Below, piece by piece: positions 9,901 to 18,672 of a stretch of DNA of 38,381 nt. The notes below the pieces were generated by a model that was given only the letters and a program-made list of their open reading frames with translations, was not told the origin of the DNA and did not search any database. The stretch is from Candidatus Daviesbacteria bacterium (GTDB lineage: Bacteria; Patescibacteriota; Microgenomatia; Daviesbacterales; UBA10151): positions 1-38,381 of the forward strand of contig JACPEY010000025.1 of assembly GCA_016183245.1 (NCBI GenBank), in the 5' to 3' direction. A program made the translations under genes and the position numbers. The first letter of the stretch is position 1. Every line of letters begins with the position of its first letter.

Positions 9901-10121
9901 CAAATTTTGGAATAACGATTGCCACTAATGCCTGGAGTACAACAGGGAGCTCGTTGAATATCAACAGTTATGTAACACTAGCAGCAGGGTGGCAGCATGT
10001 TTCTATTCCGCTTGCTAATTTTGGTATTGCCCCTGATACCCAAATTGCCGGGATAATGTTACGCGGCTCTAACTATAGCGGCAAAGGCGACCTTTTATTT
10101 GACAATATCTCTTTCAGGTAA
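6951..10121 (+). CDS. Secreted multidomain protein: three SGNH/GDSL-like domains, two beta-sandwich-like modules, Pro-Thr linkers
   Basis: Signal peptide ...[33 protein letters not shown] and DGVH motifs in domain 2; related domains 1 and 3; PTPTPTP linkers. Confidence 0.85.
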   Translation: MAVLRKFSFCSTYTKLLFSLLFLILFYLVMGSAKAQETAINDTWIFYGDAGTAMAMDPGAGSFADLIHTQNSNINVTQVNEGKGNRDAYMGLQEIDGALGRTPSAKYVAITLGANDTYGNDTVCYANPDNFYNNMVGMVNKVLAAGKIPVLSTFPTASRVNCALPLIDKIQQVYINFSQVVKGPDWWNHFSGHPEWGVTNLTSAGIIEYKNFWASWGLSTVYNQAIASSSPTPTPTPTPSVLPTPTLTPMPTATPVGIGSTAPLSGIPPMPLISRNLPVFSSSNYAGSQASYASDSDYSTRWRSAGTPAWLSYDISSITDASKSNTVLIWWNPSGRFVYSDPPAWSDRNLPLAYTIEGNRAVGGSVTPSTGWEVLISVPNNVYRQRQHVLNLSGFNWVRLNVTTTAGYSGLLDAEVNMDLYNASQGIYDDWIFYGDSLTAGTMTYDEYIGPSFASLISQAMPGYWPVVEDGGVASTNTDWAARNIPNFIQAFPGRFVGISFGTNDARDPYPTTPEQFYQNYRTMLDAVIAKGKIPVIPHIPWASSSALQANAPLYNAKIDQIIGEYNAQGKTVIAGPDLWTFFKDNPNLLGSDGVHLTNTGNAAYRKQWADAMLTNAYQATVSASPSPTPVPTPTPTVTPSMTPTPTSTPSPTPQGLVNDVWVFFGDSITAMTMEPGIGSFADLIHTQNTNINITQVNEGRSGRDAYSGLQEIDAALSRTPGAEYVAITLGSNDTNGSDTVCYTNPDNYYNDITGIVNKVIAAGKIPVVATFPSASKVNCAPPLLDKIQQVYINFPQVVKGPDLWTYFSNKPEYFPGIHPNPDGVTAYKQYWVNWSLTNIYTESTVSASPSPTPVPTPVPTPTSTPMPTPTPTPIPTATPAPTPTPTPTPSPTPTPTPTPVPSGLNIYADSLGIGFVYNEWQSPAGTKCYVNPVRDDVVYSGIYSLEINVNSYCTTFLARTSKFNISNYGTLEFDIYALLPTVTNFGITIATNAWSTTGSSLNINSYVTLAAGWQHVSIPLANFGIAPDTQIAGIMLRGSNYSGKGDLLFDNISFR

Positions 10122-10289
10122 GGAAAATTCTGTTTTCTCCGAGACTTCTACAGGTTGCTTGCATTTACGCTTGAGCTTGTGTTAGAATTTAATTTAGCTG
10201 ATGATTATATTGTCAGGTTAATAAAAAGTTTAAAAATTTTCAGTAGATCGCGCGTCTAAAATCGATACGGCGAGTCTAGGCGAGATACT

Positions 10290-10330
10290 GAGTGAGATCC
10301 TGCGAATAGTCGAAGGACTCACTCTTTTTT
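10290..10330 (+). terminator. Terminator-like hairpin adjacent to the rplC start
   Basis: GAGTGAG(a)TCCT...AGGACTCACTC-TTTTTT; rplC ATG at 10337. Confidence 0.6.
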
Positions 10331-10336
10331 GTGGTT

Positions 10337-11176
10337 ATGATAAATACATTACTTGGTATAAAAAAGAATATGACGAGCACTTATGATTCCCGTGGAAGAA
10401 GGGTAGGGGCAACAATTGTAGAAATTGCTCCAAATCTAGTTACACAGGTTAAAACCAGTGAGGGGAAAGACGGGTATGACGGAGTGCAGCTTGGGTTTGG
10501 AACCAAAAAATCAGTCCGAAAACCTCAACTCGGACACGGCAAAAAGATAGGTATAGAGCAGCCGATTCGCTGGTTTAGAGAAGTTAGAGAAGATGGGCAA
10601 GATTTACAACCTGGAACAGAAATCAAACTGAACCAGGTTTTTTCAATGGGTGATGCTGTGAAAGTAACCGGTATTTCCAAAGGAAAAGGATTTCAGGGAG
10701 GTGTCAGGCGGCATGGCTTCCACGGCGGACCAAAAACTCACGGCCAGTCAGACAGGTTGCGCGCTCCCGGTGCAATCGGTTCCGGAACCACCCCGGGAAG
10801 AGTTTATAAGGGTAAAAAGATGGCTGGACACATGGGTAACGAGCAAGTCAGTGCAAAGAATCTTGAGGTAGTGGGGATTAAAAGGGCAGAGAATTTATTG
10901 TTTGTTAAAGGTGCTGTACCCGGTCCTGTTGGAGGACTGGTAATGATCACAAAATTGGGAAGAATTAAAGGTTATACTCCCCCGCCGGAAGAAAAGGTAG
11001 AAGAGGGGGAAGGGGAATCCTTCGACTCTGCTCAGGACAAGAGCGTTAAGGGTGAAGAAAAAACAGCAAGTCAGAGCTCTGAAACTCCAATTTCCGATTC
11101 ATCTGATCAATCTGGAAATCCGAATCCTTCTGAGTCTTCTGAAAAGAAAGAGGAGGTAAAAGAAAATGCCGGTTAA
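10337..11176 (+). CDS. rplC: 50S ribosomal protein L3 with C-terminal extension
   Basis: SKGKGFQGGVRRHGFHGGPKTHGQSDRLRAPGAIGSGTTPGRVYKGKKMAGHMG. Confidence 0.96.
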   Translation: MINTLLGIKKNMTSTYDSRGRRVGATIVEIAPNLVTQVKTSEGKDGYDGVQLGFGTKKSVRKPQLGHGKKIGIEQPIRWFREVREDGQDLQPGTEIKLNQVFSMGDAVKVTGISKGKGFQGGVRRHGFHGGPKTHGQSDRLRAPGAIGSGTTPGRVYKGKKMAGHMGNEQVSAKNLEVVGIKRAENLLFVKGAVPGPVGGLVMITKLGRIKGYTPPPEEKVEEGEGESFDSAQDKSVKGEEKTASQSSETPISDSSDQSGNPNPSESSEKKEEVKENAG

Positions 11177-12083
11177 GAAAAAAGTATCAAAAGTAAAAAC
11201 AATAAGTTCGTCATTGCGAGAGGCCGATGAAATCGGCCCGAAGCAATCTAATTCAGATAATTTCCCTGCCAAGATTGCTTCGTCGAAGACTCCTCGCAAT
11301 GACAAGAAAGAAATGGGTCTCGCTAATCTTTCTATTCCCGTTTATTCCTTAGCAGGAAATGCTGCTGGAGCTATGACTTTACCAAAAGAAATTTTTGGGG
11401 CTAAAGTTAATAAACAGCTTTTGTCACAGGCAATCAGAGTTTATGCCACTAATCAAAAAGATTTACCCGGTTCTACCAAAACCCGGGGTGAAGTTGAGGG
11501 TTCCACAGCCAAAATTTTTAGGCAAAAAGGAACCGGCCGTGCAAGACACGGTGCAATACGGGCACCGATTTTTGTGGGCGGTGGTATTGCGTTGGGTCCT
11601 AAGCCGCGCAAAGTCAGATTAAGTATGCCTCAGAAAATGAAAAAAGCTGCGCTTTTGTCTGCACTATCTGCAAAAGCCGCTGATAAACAGGTAGTAGGTT
11701 TAACTGGCGTGGACAAAGCCTCGGGTAAAACAAAAGAGATAGCAAAGTTGCTGACGCAACTAAATTCAAAATTCAAAGTTGAGAATTCAAAGTTGAAAAG
11801 CGCGTTAATAGTCATTGACGGAAAAGCGGATAATGTGGTGAGGGCTGTCAGGAATATTCCTGGTATTAGCATTTTACCTGCGAATTTGATTAATGCTTAT
11901 GAAGTATTAAAACACGAGATGCTTTTGATAACTAAAGAAGCAGTTAATGTTATTCTGGGGATGAGTGAAACAAGGACTTCAGAATCTGGTAAGGAGGAGT
12001 CTGGACGCGCTCCGCTTGCTCGCCTCGCTGAAGCTTCGGCGAAGCGGGCCAGAATGACAATTAAGAAAGGGGAACAGAAATGA
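11166..12083 (+). CDS. rplD: 50S ribosomal protein L4 with repeat-derived segments
   Basis: QKDLPGSTKTRGEVEGSTAKIFRQKGTGRARHGAIRAPIFVGGGIALGPKPR. Confidence 0.94.
   Translation: MPVKKKVSKVKTISSSLREADEIGPKQSNSDNFPAKIASSKTPRNDKKEMGLANLSIPVYSLAGNAAGAMTLPKEIFGAKVNKQLLSQAIRVYATNQKDLPGSTKTRGEVEGSTAKIFRQKGTGRARHGAIRAPIFVGGGIALGPKPRKVRLSMPQKMKKAALLSALSAKAADKQVVGLTGVDKASGKTKEIAKLLTQLNSKFKVENSKLKSALIVIDGKADNVVRAVRNIPGISILPANLINAYEVLKHEMLLITKEAVNVILGMSETRTSESGKEESGRAPLARLAEASAKRARMTIKKGEQK
11209..11303 (+). repeat. Palindromic repeat inside rplD
   Basis: CGTCATTGCGAG...CTCGCAATGACA arms, inner GCCGAT-gaa-ATCGGC hairpin and GAAGCAATCT/AAGATTGCTTC arms. Confidence 0.85.
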
Positions 12084-12508
12084 TAATTTTAAAACGGCCG
12101 ATTATTACAGAAAAATCAATGAAGCTTGCTCAAAGCGGTTTATATACCTTTGAGGTGGATAAAAACGCTACCAAACCGGAAATTGCCAAAAAAGTAGCTG
12201 AAAAGTTTAATGTTAAAGTTGTGGAAGTTAATACTGTTAATGTTAGAGGGAGGGTTAAGGCGCAAAGGAGAGTAAGAAAATCATACCAGCAATCAGGGTT
12301 TAAAAAAGCAATTGTGCATGTTGGTAAAGGACAAACAATTGCCATTTTTGAAACTCCCAAAGAGGAAGTTACCGTTACTACCGGAGAAGGTGAACCAATA
12401 AGATTAAAAGAGAAAAAAGATATTTTGGGAAGGACTAAAGTAAAGGTGGAAAAAAGTGCAGTTGGAGCTGCGCCAACAACCCAGAGAAAGGTAATAACAG
12501 GTAAATGA
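12080..12508 (+). CDS. rplW: 50S ribosomal protein L23
   Basis: MIILKRPIITEKSMKLAQSGLYTFEVDKNATKPEIAKKVAEKFNVKVVEVNTVNV. Confidence 0.94.
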   Translation: MIILKRPIITEKSMKLAQSGLYTFEVDKNATKPEIAKKVAEKFNVKVVEVNTVNVRGRVKAQRRVRKSYQQSGFKKAIVHVGKGQTIAIFETPKEEVTVTTGEGEPIRLKEKKDILGRTKVKVEKSAVGAAPTTQRKVITGK

Positions 12509-13290
12509 AAAGTCAAAAGTCAAAAGTCAAAAGTCAAAACTACAACTCAAAAGTTAAAAGTTTAAAAATATTATTAAAAAAGCACTCTGGTAGATCTGCC
12601 GGAGGAATGGTGACAGTCAGAAGCCAGGGAGGAAGGCATAAAAGATATTATCGTGAGATTGATTTTAAGAGAAATAAGTTCGGGATTTTAGGTGAGGTTG
12701 CATCTTTGGAATATGATCCAAACCGTAATGTGGATATTGCCCTGATCAAATATGCAGACGGAGAATACCGGTATATCCTGGCGCCGAAAGGTATCTCGGT
12801 CGGAGATAAGTTAGTATCCGGAGAGAAAGTTGAATCAAAAACAGGTAACGCCATGAAACTAAAAAATATTACCATCGGGACTTTGGTGCATAATGTTGAA
12901 CTTACTCCAGGAATGGGGGGGCAATTGGGCCGTAGTGCAGGCATGTCTTTGCAGGTGTTGGCTAAAGAAGGTGATTTTGCCCATTTGAAAATGCCCTCAG
13001 GAGAGGTTAGAATGATACCTTTGCAGTCCTTGGCTACAATCGGAGTTTTGGGTAACGAAGAAATAAGGCAGGAAGTTTTGGGTAAGGCTGGCAGGTCCAG
13101 ACATATGGGGATTAAACCAAATGTCCGGGGTGTAGCCCAAGACCCGGATTCTCACCCGCACGGAGGAGGAGAAGGCAGGTCTGGTATCGGCCGTAAAACA
13201 CCTATGACCAAATATGGTAGACCGGCTGTTGGTAATACCAGAAATAAAAAGAAATGGACAAATAAGTACAGAATTAAAAGGAGAAAATAA
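12505..13290 (+). CDS. rplB: 50S ribosomal protein L2, repeat-encoded N-terminus
   Basis: [28 protein letters not shown]...[26 protein letters not shown]-terminus from a tandem aaaagtc repeat. Confidence 0.96.
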   Translation: MKSQKSKVKSQNYNSKVKSLKILLKKHSGRSAGGMVTVRSQGGRHKRYYREIDFKRNKFGILGEVASLEYDPNRNVDIALIKYADGEYRYILAPKGISVGDKLVSGEKVESKTGNAMKLKNITIGTLVHNVELTPGMGGQLGRSAGMSLQVLAKEGDFAHLKMPSGEVRMIPLQSLATIGVLGNEEIRQEVLGKAGRSRHMGIKPNVRGVAQDPDSHPHGGGEGRSGIGRKTPMTKYGRPAVGNTRNKKKWTNKYRIKRRK

Positions 13291-13574
13291 TGTCTAGAAG
13301 TACTAAAAAAGGGCCTTTTATTGATGAAAAGTTAATGAAAAAAGTGCAGGTTCAAAAGGCCGGCGGGGCAAAAAGTCCGATAAAAACCTGGGCAAGACGC
13401 TCGCAAATCCCGCCTGAATTTGTAGGACACACTTTTTTGGTTCATCAGGGTAAAAATTTTGTGACTGTGTTTGTATCTGAATCAATGGTAGGTCACAGGT
13501 TGGGAGAATTTGCGCCGACAAGGACATTTAGAAGTCACGGAAAGGTGACTGAAAAGAGTTCGGCAAAGACATAA
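13290..13574 (+). CDS. rpsS: 30S ribosomal protein S19
   Basis: [19 protein letters not shown]...[33 protein letters not shown]. Confidence 0.97.
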   Translation: MSRSTKKGPFIDEKLMKKVQVQKAGGAKSPIKTWARRSQIPPEFVGHTFLVHQGKNFVTVFVSESMVGHRLGEFAPTRTFRSHGKVTEKSSAKT

Positions 13575-13575
13575 T

Positions 13576-14016
13576 ATGGAAATACAAACAATACAAAAAT
13601 ATATGCATACCAGTCCCAGGAAACTCCGGTTGGTAGCTGATATGGTGCGCAAGATGGAACCTGCTAAGGCAGTGGAGGTTTTGACGGTAACTCCAAAGCT
13701 TGCTTCTAAAGATTTAGAAAAGGCAATAAAAACAGTTTTGGCCAATGCCAAAAATCAGGGTTTAGATGCATCGAAACTTACTTTTAAAAAAATTGAAATA
13801 AATGAAAGCACAAAGATGCGGCGTTTCCGGGCAGGAACCAGGGGCCGGGTCAAGCCGTATAAAAAAAGGATGAGTCATATAAAAATCGTCTTGACAGACG
13901 ATTTAAGTTCAAAGTTAAAAGTTAAAAGTGCAAAGTTAGAAAAAGCAAACAAAAAAGAAGGAGGAAAACAGACTGAGGTCGTAATGGACAATTCGGCTAA
14001 AAAAGCCAAGAAATAG
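13576..14016 (+). CDS. rplV: 50S ribosomal protein L22
   Basis: IQKYMHTSPRKLRLVADMVRKM...; C-terminal Lys-rich tail. Confidence 0.94.
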   Translation: MEIQTIQKYMHTSPRKLRLVADMVRKMEPAKAVEVLTVTPKLASKDLEKAIKTVLANAKNQGLDASKLTFKKIEINESTKMRRFRAGTRGRVKPYKKRMSHIKIVLTDDLSSKLKVKSAKLEKANKKEGGKQTEVVMDNSAKKAKK

Positions 14017-14049
14017 TCCAAAATACGTACCGAATTAGTCCAAAACAAA

Positions 14050-14691
14050 ATGGGTCAAAAAATTCATCCGGTTGGTTTTAGAATGGGTATTGGGGCAACC
14101 TGGAAATCCAGGTGGTTTGCAAGCGGGGTAAAGTATAAAGAAAACATTATCGAAGATTTAAAAATTCGAGATCTATTGATGAAAAAGTTAAGAGCAGCCG
14201 GTGTTGGTTCAGTTGAGATTGAAAGAGCTGTTAATAAATTGAAAGTAATTATTTATGTTTCCCGTCCCGGAGTTTTAATCGGAAGAGGCGGATCTGGTTT
14301 GACGGAAATTAAAAAATTTTTAATGCAGGAACTGAAGATAAAAAATGATAATAGCTTGGAAATTGCACCAATGGAGTTAAAATCGGCCGATCTTTCGGCC
14401 TATTTGGTTGCCCAATCTGTAGCTGAACAGCTAGCCAGAAGACTGCCGGCCCAAAGGGTGATGAACCAGGCAATTGAGCGGGCTATGAGAAGCGGGTCAA
14501 AAGGAGTGAGGATTGTATTGTCCGGTAGAATTGGCGGAGCAGAGATTGCAAGAAGGGAATGGAAAGCTGCAGGCACCATGCCTTTGCATACTTTAAGAGC
14601 AGATATAGACTTTGCAGTTTATCCTGCTTTAACAAAGTCAGGATATGTAGGCGTGAAGGTTTGGATAAATAAGGGAGAGGTGGAGATATAA
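14050..14691 (+). CDS. rpsC: 30S ribosomal protein S3
   Basis: [14 protein letters not shown]...[14 protein letters not shown]. Confidence 0.97.
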   Translation: MGQKIHPVGFRMGIGATWKSRWFASGVKYKENIIEDLKIRDLLMKKLRAAGVGSVEIERAVNKLKVIIYVSRPGVLIGRGGSGLTEIKKFLMQELKIKNDNSLEIAPMELKSADLSAYLVAQSVAEQLARRLPAQRVMNQAIERAMRSGSKGVRIVLSGRIGGAEIARREWKAAGTMPLHTLRADIDFAVYPALTKSGYVGVKVWINKGEVEI

Positions 14692-14692
14692 T

Positions 14693-15103
14693 ATGGGACT
14701 ATTGCAACCAAAAAGAATGAAACATAGAAAAACCTTTAAAGGAAAAAGAGGCGGTGTGGCTACCAGAGGTAATAGTTTGGCTTTTGGAGGTTTTGGTCTG
14801 AAGGCAATGGCGGCAGGTTTTATTACTGCCAGACAGCTTGAGGCTGCAAGAAGAGCTATGGCTCATTTTACCCAAAGAGGAGGACGTATTTGGATCAGGG
14901 TTTTTCCTGATAAACCGATTACCAAACATCCGGCAGAATCAAGAATGGGTTCAGGTAAGGGTGATGTGGAAGGGTATGTGACTGTTGTTAAACCGGGAAG
15001 TTTAATTTTTGAAATGGGAGCAGTGACAAAGGATATAGCTGAGGAAGCATTAAGGCTGGCTTCCCATAAGCTGCCGATTGATACTAAATTTGTGGAGAAA
15101 TAA
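14693..15103 (+). CDS. rplP: 50S ribosomal protein L16
   Basis: [38 protein letters not shown]. Confidence 0.97.
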   Translation: MGLLQPKRMKHRKTFKGKRGGVATRGNSLAFGGFGLKAMAAGFITARQLEAARRAMAHFTQRGGRIWIRVFPDKPITKHPAESRMGSGKGDVEGYVTVVKPGSLIFEMGAVTKDIAEEALRLASHKLPIDTKFVEK

Positions 15104-15107
15104 ATTT

Positions 15108-15392
15108 ATGAAAAAAGGTGAACAGCTAACAGAAATTAAGGGTTTAGGCATTAAAGAGCTAAAAGAAAAAGTTAAAGCTTTTGACAAAGAAATAGATGAC
15201 CTGGTAATGGATAAAAATATGAAAAAATTAAAAGATTTGAAAATGATATCTAAAAAGAAAAAAGATCTGGCACGAGCGTTGACAGCGATAAGGCAAAAAG
15301 AGTTGCTGGGTGAGTTGGAAGCGGAAGTAAGCAAAACTGAAGTTGTAAAAAATAAGGAAGGAGGTTCAAAAGAAGTCAAAAGTAAAAAGTAA
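15108..15392 (+). CDS. rpmC: 50S ribosomal protein L29 with repeat-encoded tail
   Basis: Position between rplP and rpsQ; MKKGEQLTEIKGLGIKELKEKVKAFDKEIDDL...KKDLARALTAIRQKEL. Confidence 0.88.
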   Translation: MKKGEQLTEIKGLGIKELKEKVKAFDKEIDDLVMDKNMKKLKDLKMISKKKKDLARALTAIRQKELLGELEAEVSKTEVVKNKEGGSKEVKSKK

Positions 15393-15429
15393 AAATTTTT
15401 GATTTTTGCATTTTGAATTTTAAATTATG
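15358..15429 (+). repeat. AT-rich dispersed repeat, copy A
   Basis: ggttcaaaagaagtcaaaagtaaaaagtaaaaatttttgatttttgcattttgaattttaaattatg, matching 26097..26218. Confidence 0.88.
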
Positions 15430-15822
15430 ATTGGTCGAGTTGTTTCAACAAAATTAAAAAATACGGTGACTGTTTTAGTAGAAAGAGTAGCTAAGCACCC
15501 GTTATATAAAAAGACTTTTGTGCGCAGTAAGAGGTACCTTGTTGATGATTTAGTGGGAGTAAAGGAAGGCGATATAGTGGAGATTATCAAGATAAGGCCG
15601 ATTTCTAAAAATAAACACTGGAGGGTGGCCAAAGTGGTGGGGAAGAATTTAGAAGAGATTACGGAAGTAATACTCAAAGATCAAGCAGAGAAAGTCATAT
15701 CAGAGGTGATGCCGGAAGAAAAAGAATTAAGCAGTACGAATGAAGAATTAAGCGACAAAACAGAAATAGTGAAGAAGAAAGTAAAAAAAGTAAAAAAGGA
15801 GGACAAGAACAAGAAAGCTTAA
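15427..15822 (+). CDS. rpsQ: 30S ribosomal protein S17 with extended tail
   Basis: MIGRVVSTKLKNTVTVLVERVAKHPLYKKTFVRSKRYLVDD. Confidence 0.93.
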   Translation: MIGRVVSTKLKNTVTVLVERVAKHPLYKKTFVRSKRYLVDDLVGVKEGDIVEIIKIRPISKNKHWRVAKVVGKNLEEITEVILKDQAEKVISEVMPEEKELSSTNEELSDKTEIVKKKVKKVKKEDKNKKA

Positions 15823-15852
15823 TTCGTAATTCTTGATTCGTAATTCTCATTT

Positions 15853-16221
15853 ATGGTTCAACACAGGACAAGATTAACAGTTGCAGATAATAGCGGTGCA
15901 AAGTCTATCCAGGTTATTCAACCTTTGGGTGGATCAGGCAAGAGAAAAGCTACTTTGGGACAGAAAGTGGTAGGGGTTGTTAAAGGTGCAGATCCTAACG
16001 GTCAGGTTAAAGCCCATGAAGTAATTAAGGTAGTAATCGTCAGGACTAAAAAAGAAGTCAGGCGGAGTGATGGTTCATATATAAAATTTGACGATAATGC
16101 AGGGGTAGTTATTGATAATGACGGAAATTTGCGGGCAACCCGTATCTTTGGTCCGATTGCCAGAGAGGTGCGGGAGGCCGGATATACCAAGATTATTTCG
16201 CTTGCCCAGGAGGTATGGTAG
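15853..16221 (+). CDS. rplN: 50S ribosomal protein L14
   Basis: [23 protein letters not shown]... Confidence 0.97.
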   Translation: MVQHRTRLTVADNSGAKSIQVIQPLGGSGKRKATLGQKVVGVVKGADPNGQVKAHEVIKVVIVRTKKEVRRSDGSYIKFDDNAGVVIDNDGNLRATRIFGPIAREVREAGYTKIISLAQEVW

Positions 16222-16237
16222 TTTAACTACGCTCACT

Positions 16238-16546
16238 ATGAAAATAAAAAAAGGAGATAAGGTGAAAATTTTATTAGGCAAAGACCGAGGCAAAGAAGGT
16301 AAGGTTGAATATGTGCGAGGCAAGGATAAAAAAGTGTTTGTGAGTGGGGCAAATCTTTACAAAAGGCATGTTAAAAAGCATGGAGATATTCAAGGCGGGA
16401 TTATCGATCTTCCTAAGCCGCTCGATATTTCTAATGTAATGCTGGTTTGTCCCGGTTGCAATAAAGTAACAAGGATTGGGTTTAAAATGGAGGGAAATGA
16501 AAAAGTGCGGATATGCAAAAAATGCAATAAGGAGGTTACAAAATAA
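16238..16546 (+). CDS. rplX: 50S ribosomal protein L24
   Basis: MKIKKGDKVKILLGKDRGKEGKVEYV; ATG 16238 preferred over ORF-track 16112. Confidence 0.95.
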   Translation: MKIKKGDKVKILLGKDRGKEGKVEYVRGKDKKVFVSGANLYKRHVKKHGDIQGGIIDLPKPLDISNVMLVCPGCNKVTRIGFKMEGNEKVRICKKCNKEVTK

Positions 16547-16558
16547 TTTAAAATTGTT

Positions 16559-17104
16559 ATGAATAGATTAAAACAGAAATATTCTGATGAGGTTTTGCCT
16601 AAGTTACAAAAGGAACTGCAGATTAAAAATAATATGGCAGTGCCACGCCTTGAAAAAATTGTTTTAAATATCGGTTTGGGAGAGGCAAAAGATAACAGCG
16701 GTATTTTAGATAAAGTTAAAGTTTATTTTTCTCAACTTGCCGGACAAACACCTGTTATCACGAAAGCCAAGAAATCTATTGCTGCTTTTAAAGTAAGCCA
16801 GGGACAGCCGATCGGGATGATGGTGACTTTAAGGGGTGATAAAATGTATGCTTTCCTGGATAAACTAATAAATATTGTTTTGCCAAAAGTCAGGGATTTT
16901 AGAGGAATATCCCAAAACTCTTATGATGAGCAAGGAAATTTAAATATTGGTTTGAAAGAACAGATCATATTTCCTGAAGTCGATTATAAAAGCGTTGACA
17001 GAACCAGGGGGCTGGCGGTTACTATTACGACTACCGCAAGGAATAAAGAGGAAGGCAAAAAATTACTGGAGTATCTGGGGATGCCCTTTAAAGGAGGCTC
17101 ATAA
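16559..17104 (+). CDS. rplE: 50S ribosomal protein L5
   Basis: [21 protein letters not shown]...RDFRGIS. Confidence 0.97.
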   Translation: MNRLKQKYSDEVLPKLQKELQIKNNMAVPRLEKIVLNIGLGEAKDNSGILDKVKVYFSQLAGQTPVITKAKKSIAAFKVSQGQPIGMMVTLRGDKMYAFLDKLINIVLPKVRDFRGISQNSYDEQGNLNIGLKEQIIFPEVDYKSVDRTRGLAVTITTTARNKEEGKKLLEYLGMPFKGGS

Positions 17105-17105
17105 T

Positions 17106-17285
17106 ATGGCTAAAGTTTCTAATATTGTAAAGAAGAAATTTAAATATGAAGTTCAGAAAAGGAACCGCTGTTTGCGGTGCGGAAGACCGAGGGCTTATAT
17201 AGGAAAATTCGGACTTTGCAGATTGTGTTTTCGGGAATTGGCACACATGGGGTTACTTCCCGGCGTGAAGAAAGCGAGCTGGTAA
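17106..17285 (+). CDS. rpsN: 30S ribosomal protein S14 (zinc-type)
   Basis: [59 protein letters not shown]. Confidence 0.96.
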   Translation: MAKVSNIVKKKFKYEVQKRNRCLRCGRPRAYIGKFGLCRLCFRELAHMGLLPGVKKASW

Positions 17286-17287
17286 TT

Positions 17288-17665
17288 ATGAACGATCCTG
17301 TTGCAGATGCATTAATCAGAATAAAAAACGGATATTCGGTTGGTAAAGTTACAGTTAATTTGAGATTTTCCAAACTGATTTGGAAGCTTGTGGAGTTACT
17401 CAAAAAACAGGGATACCTTGAAAGTGCCCAACAAAAGGAAAGGGAGATTATAGTGACCTTAAAGTATAATTCTAGGATTGCGGCTTTGACTGATATCAAA
17501 AGAGTCTCTAAGCCCTCTCTTCGGATTTATAAAGGAGCTAGAGATTTACCGCGTGTTTTGGACGGACTCGGTATTGCAATTATTTCCACACCTAAAGGTC
17601 TCATGATCGATAAAGAAGCGCGAAAGCAAAAAATAGGGGGGGAGGTATTGGCACTGGTCTGGTAG
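17288..17665 (+). CDS. rpsH: 30S ribosomal protein S8
   Basis: MNDPVADALIRIKNGYSVGK...GIAIISTPKGLMIDKEARKQKIGGEVLALVW. Confidence 0.95.
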   Translation: MNDPVADALIRIKNGYSVGKVTVNLRFSKLIWKLVELLKKQGYLESAQQKEREIIVTLKYNSRIAALTDIKRVSKPSLRIYKGARDLPRVLDGLGIAIISTPKGLMIDKEARKQKIGGEVLALVW

Positions 17666-17680
17666 ACCGGCTGGAGATAT

Positions 17681-18250
17681 ATGAGCAGAATAGGGAATTC
17701 ACCGATTACAATACCAGCCGGAGTAGAAGTTTCTAGGTCTGACATGGTCGTTAATGTGACTGGTCCAAAGGGTACTTTGGGTTTAACATATAATCCGCAA
17801 ATTGTAGTGGAAATTGAAGGAGATAGGATAATAGTTAAAAGAAAGAATGAGCAAAAAAAGGTTAAAGCTTTGCATGGATTGACCAGAAATTTAATTGCCA
17901 ATATGGTTACGGGAGTAACTGATCTTTGGCGCAAAAATTTAGAATTGGTTGGAGTGGGATTTAGGGCACAAGTTTCCGGCAACAAACTAATACTGAATGT
18001 TGGTTTTTCGCACCCGGTTGAAATTACTGCACCTCCTGGCATTGATTTTGAGGTAGCAGATAATACAAAGATTAAAGTAGCAGGAATAGACAAGCAGCTG
18101 GTAGGGCAGATAGCAGCAAATATCAAAAAAGTCAGGGTTCCGGATGTATATAAAGGTAAAGGGATAAGGTATCAGGGTGAGTATATCAGGAAGAAATTAG
18201 GTAAAAGCGCCAAGGTCGGTGCAACTGGTGCAGCCGGAGGGGGGAAGTAG
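17681..18250 (+). CDS. rplF: 50S ribosomal protein L6
   Basis: MSRIGNSPITIPAGVEV...PDVYKGKGIRYQGEYIRKKLGKSAK. Confidence 0.97.
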   Translation: MSRIGNSPITIPAGVEVSRSDMVVNVTGPKGTLGLTYNPQIVVEIEGDRIIVKRKNEQKKVKALHGLTRNLIANMVTGVTDLWRKNLELVGVGFRAQVSGNKLILNVGFSHPVEITAPPGIDFEVADNTKIKVAGIDKQLVGQIAANIKKVRVPDVYKGKGIRYQGEYIRKKLGKSAKVGATGAAGGGK

Positions 18251-18257
18251 AAGAATT

Positions 18258-18593
18258 ATGAATAAAGGATTAAGAATTAAGCGGCATAAAAAAATAAGAA
18301 AGAAAATAATGGGTACTAAAGACAGGCCCAGGCTGGCTGTGTTTCGTTCCAGCCGGCACATTTATGCTCAGATAATTGATGATAGTACAGGTAAAACCTT
18401 AGTATCTGAATCTGATTTTAAAATGGAGAAATTACCAAAAAGCCAAAAAGCTGCTCAGGTAGGAAAGAAGATGGCAGAAAAGGCATTAAAGCTTAAAATT
18501 AAAAAGGTGGTATTTGACAGGGGAGGATTTTTGTATCATGGTAGGATAGCAGAGTTTAGTAAAGGTGCCAGAGAAGGAGGGTTGGAATTTTGA
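18258..18593 (+). CDS. rplR: 50S ribosomal protein L18
   Basis: RPRLAVFRSSRHIYAQIIDDSTGKTL...FDRGGFLYHGRIAEFSKGAREGGLEF. Confidence 0.96.
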   Translation: MNKGLRIKRHKKIRKKIMGTKDRPRLAVFRSSRHIYAQIIDDSTGKTLVSESDFKMEKLPKSQKAAQVGKKMAEKALKLKIKKVVFDRGGFLYHGRIAEFSKGAREGGLEF

Positions 18594-18672
18594 TTTAGAC
18601 TTTTTGCAACGGCCTGAGATTTTTATTGTAGTCTTGGGAGTAAAAAGTTTAGTTCGGAGTTTATATTCAAAT

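Noticed and set aside
14010-14050. agtccaaaa direct repeat upstream of rpsC as a regulatory site
   Set aside because: Only two short copies; no further support.
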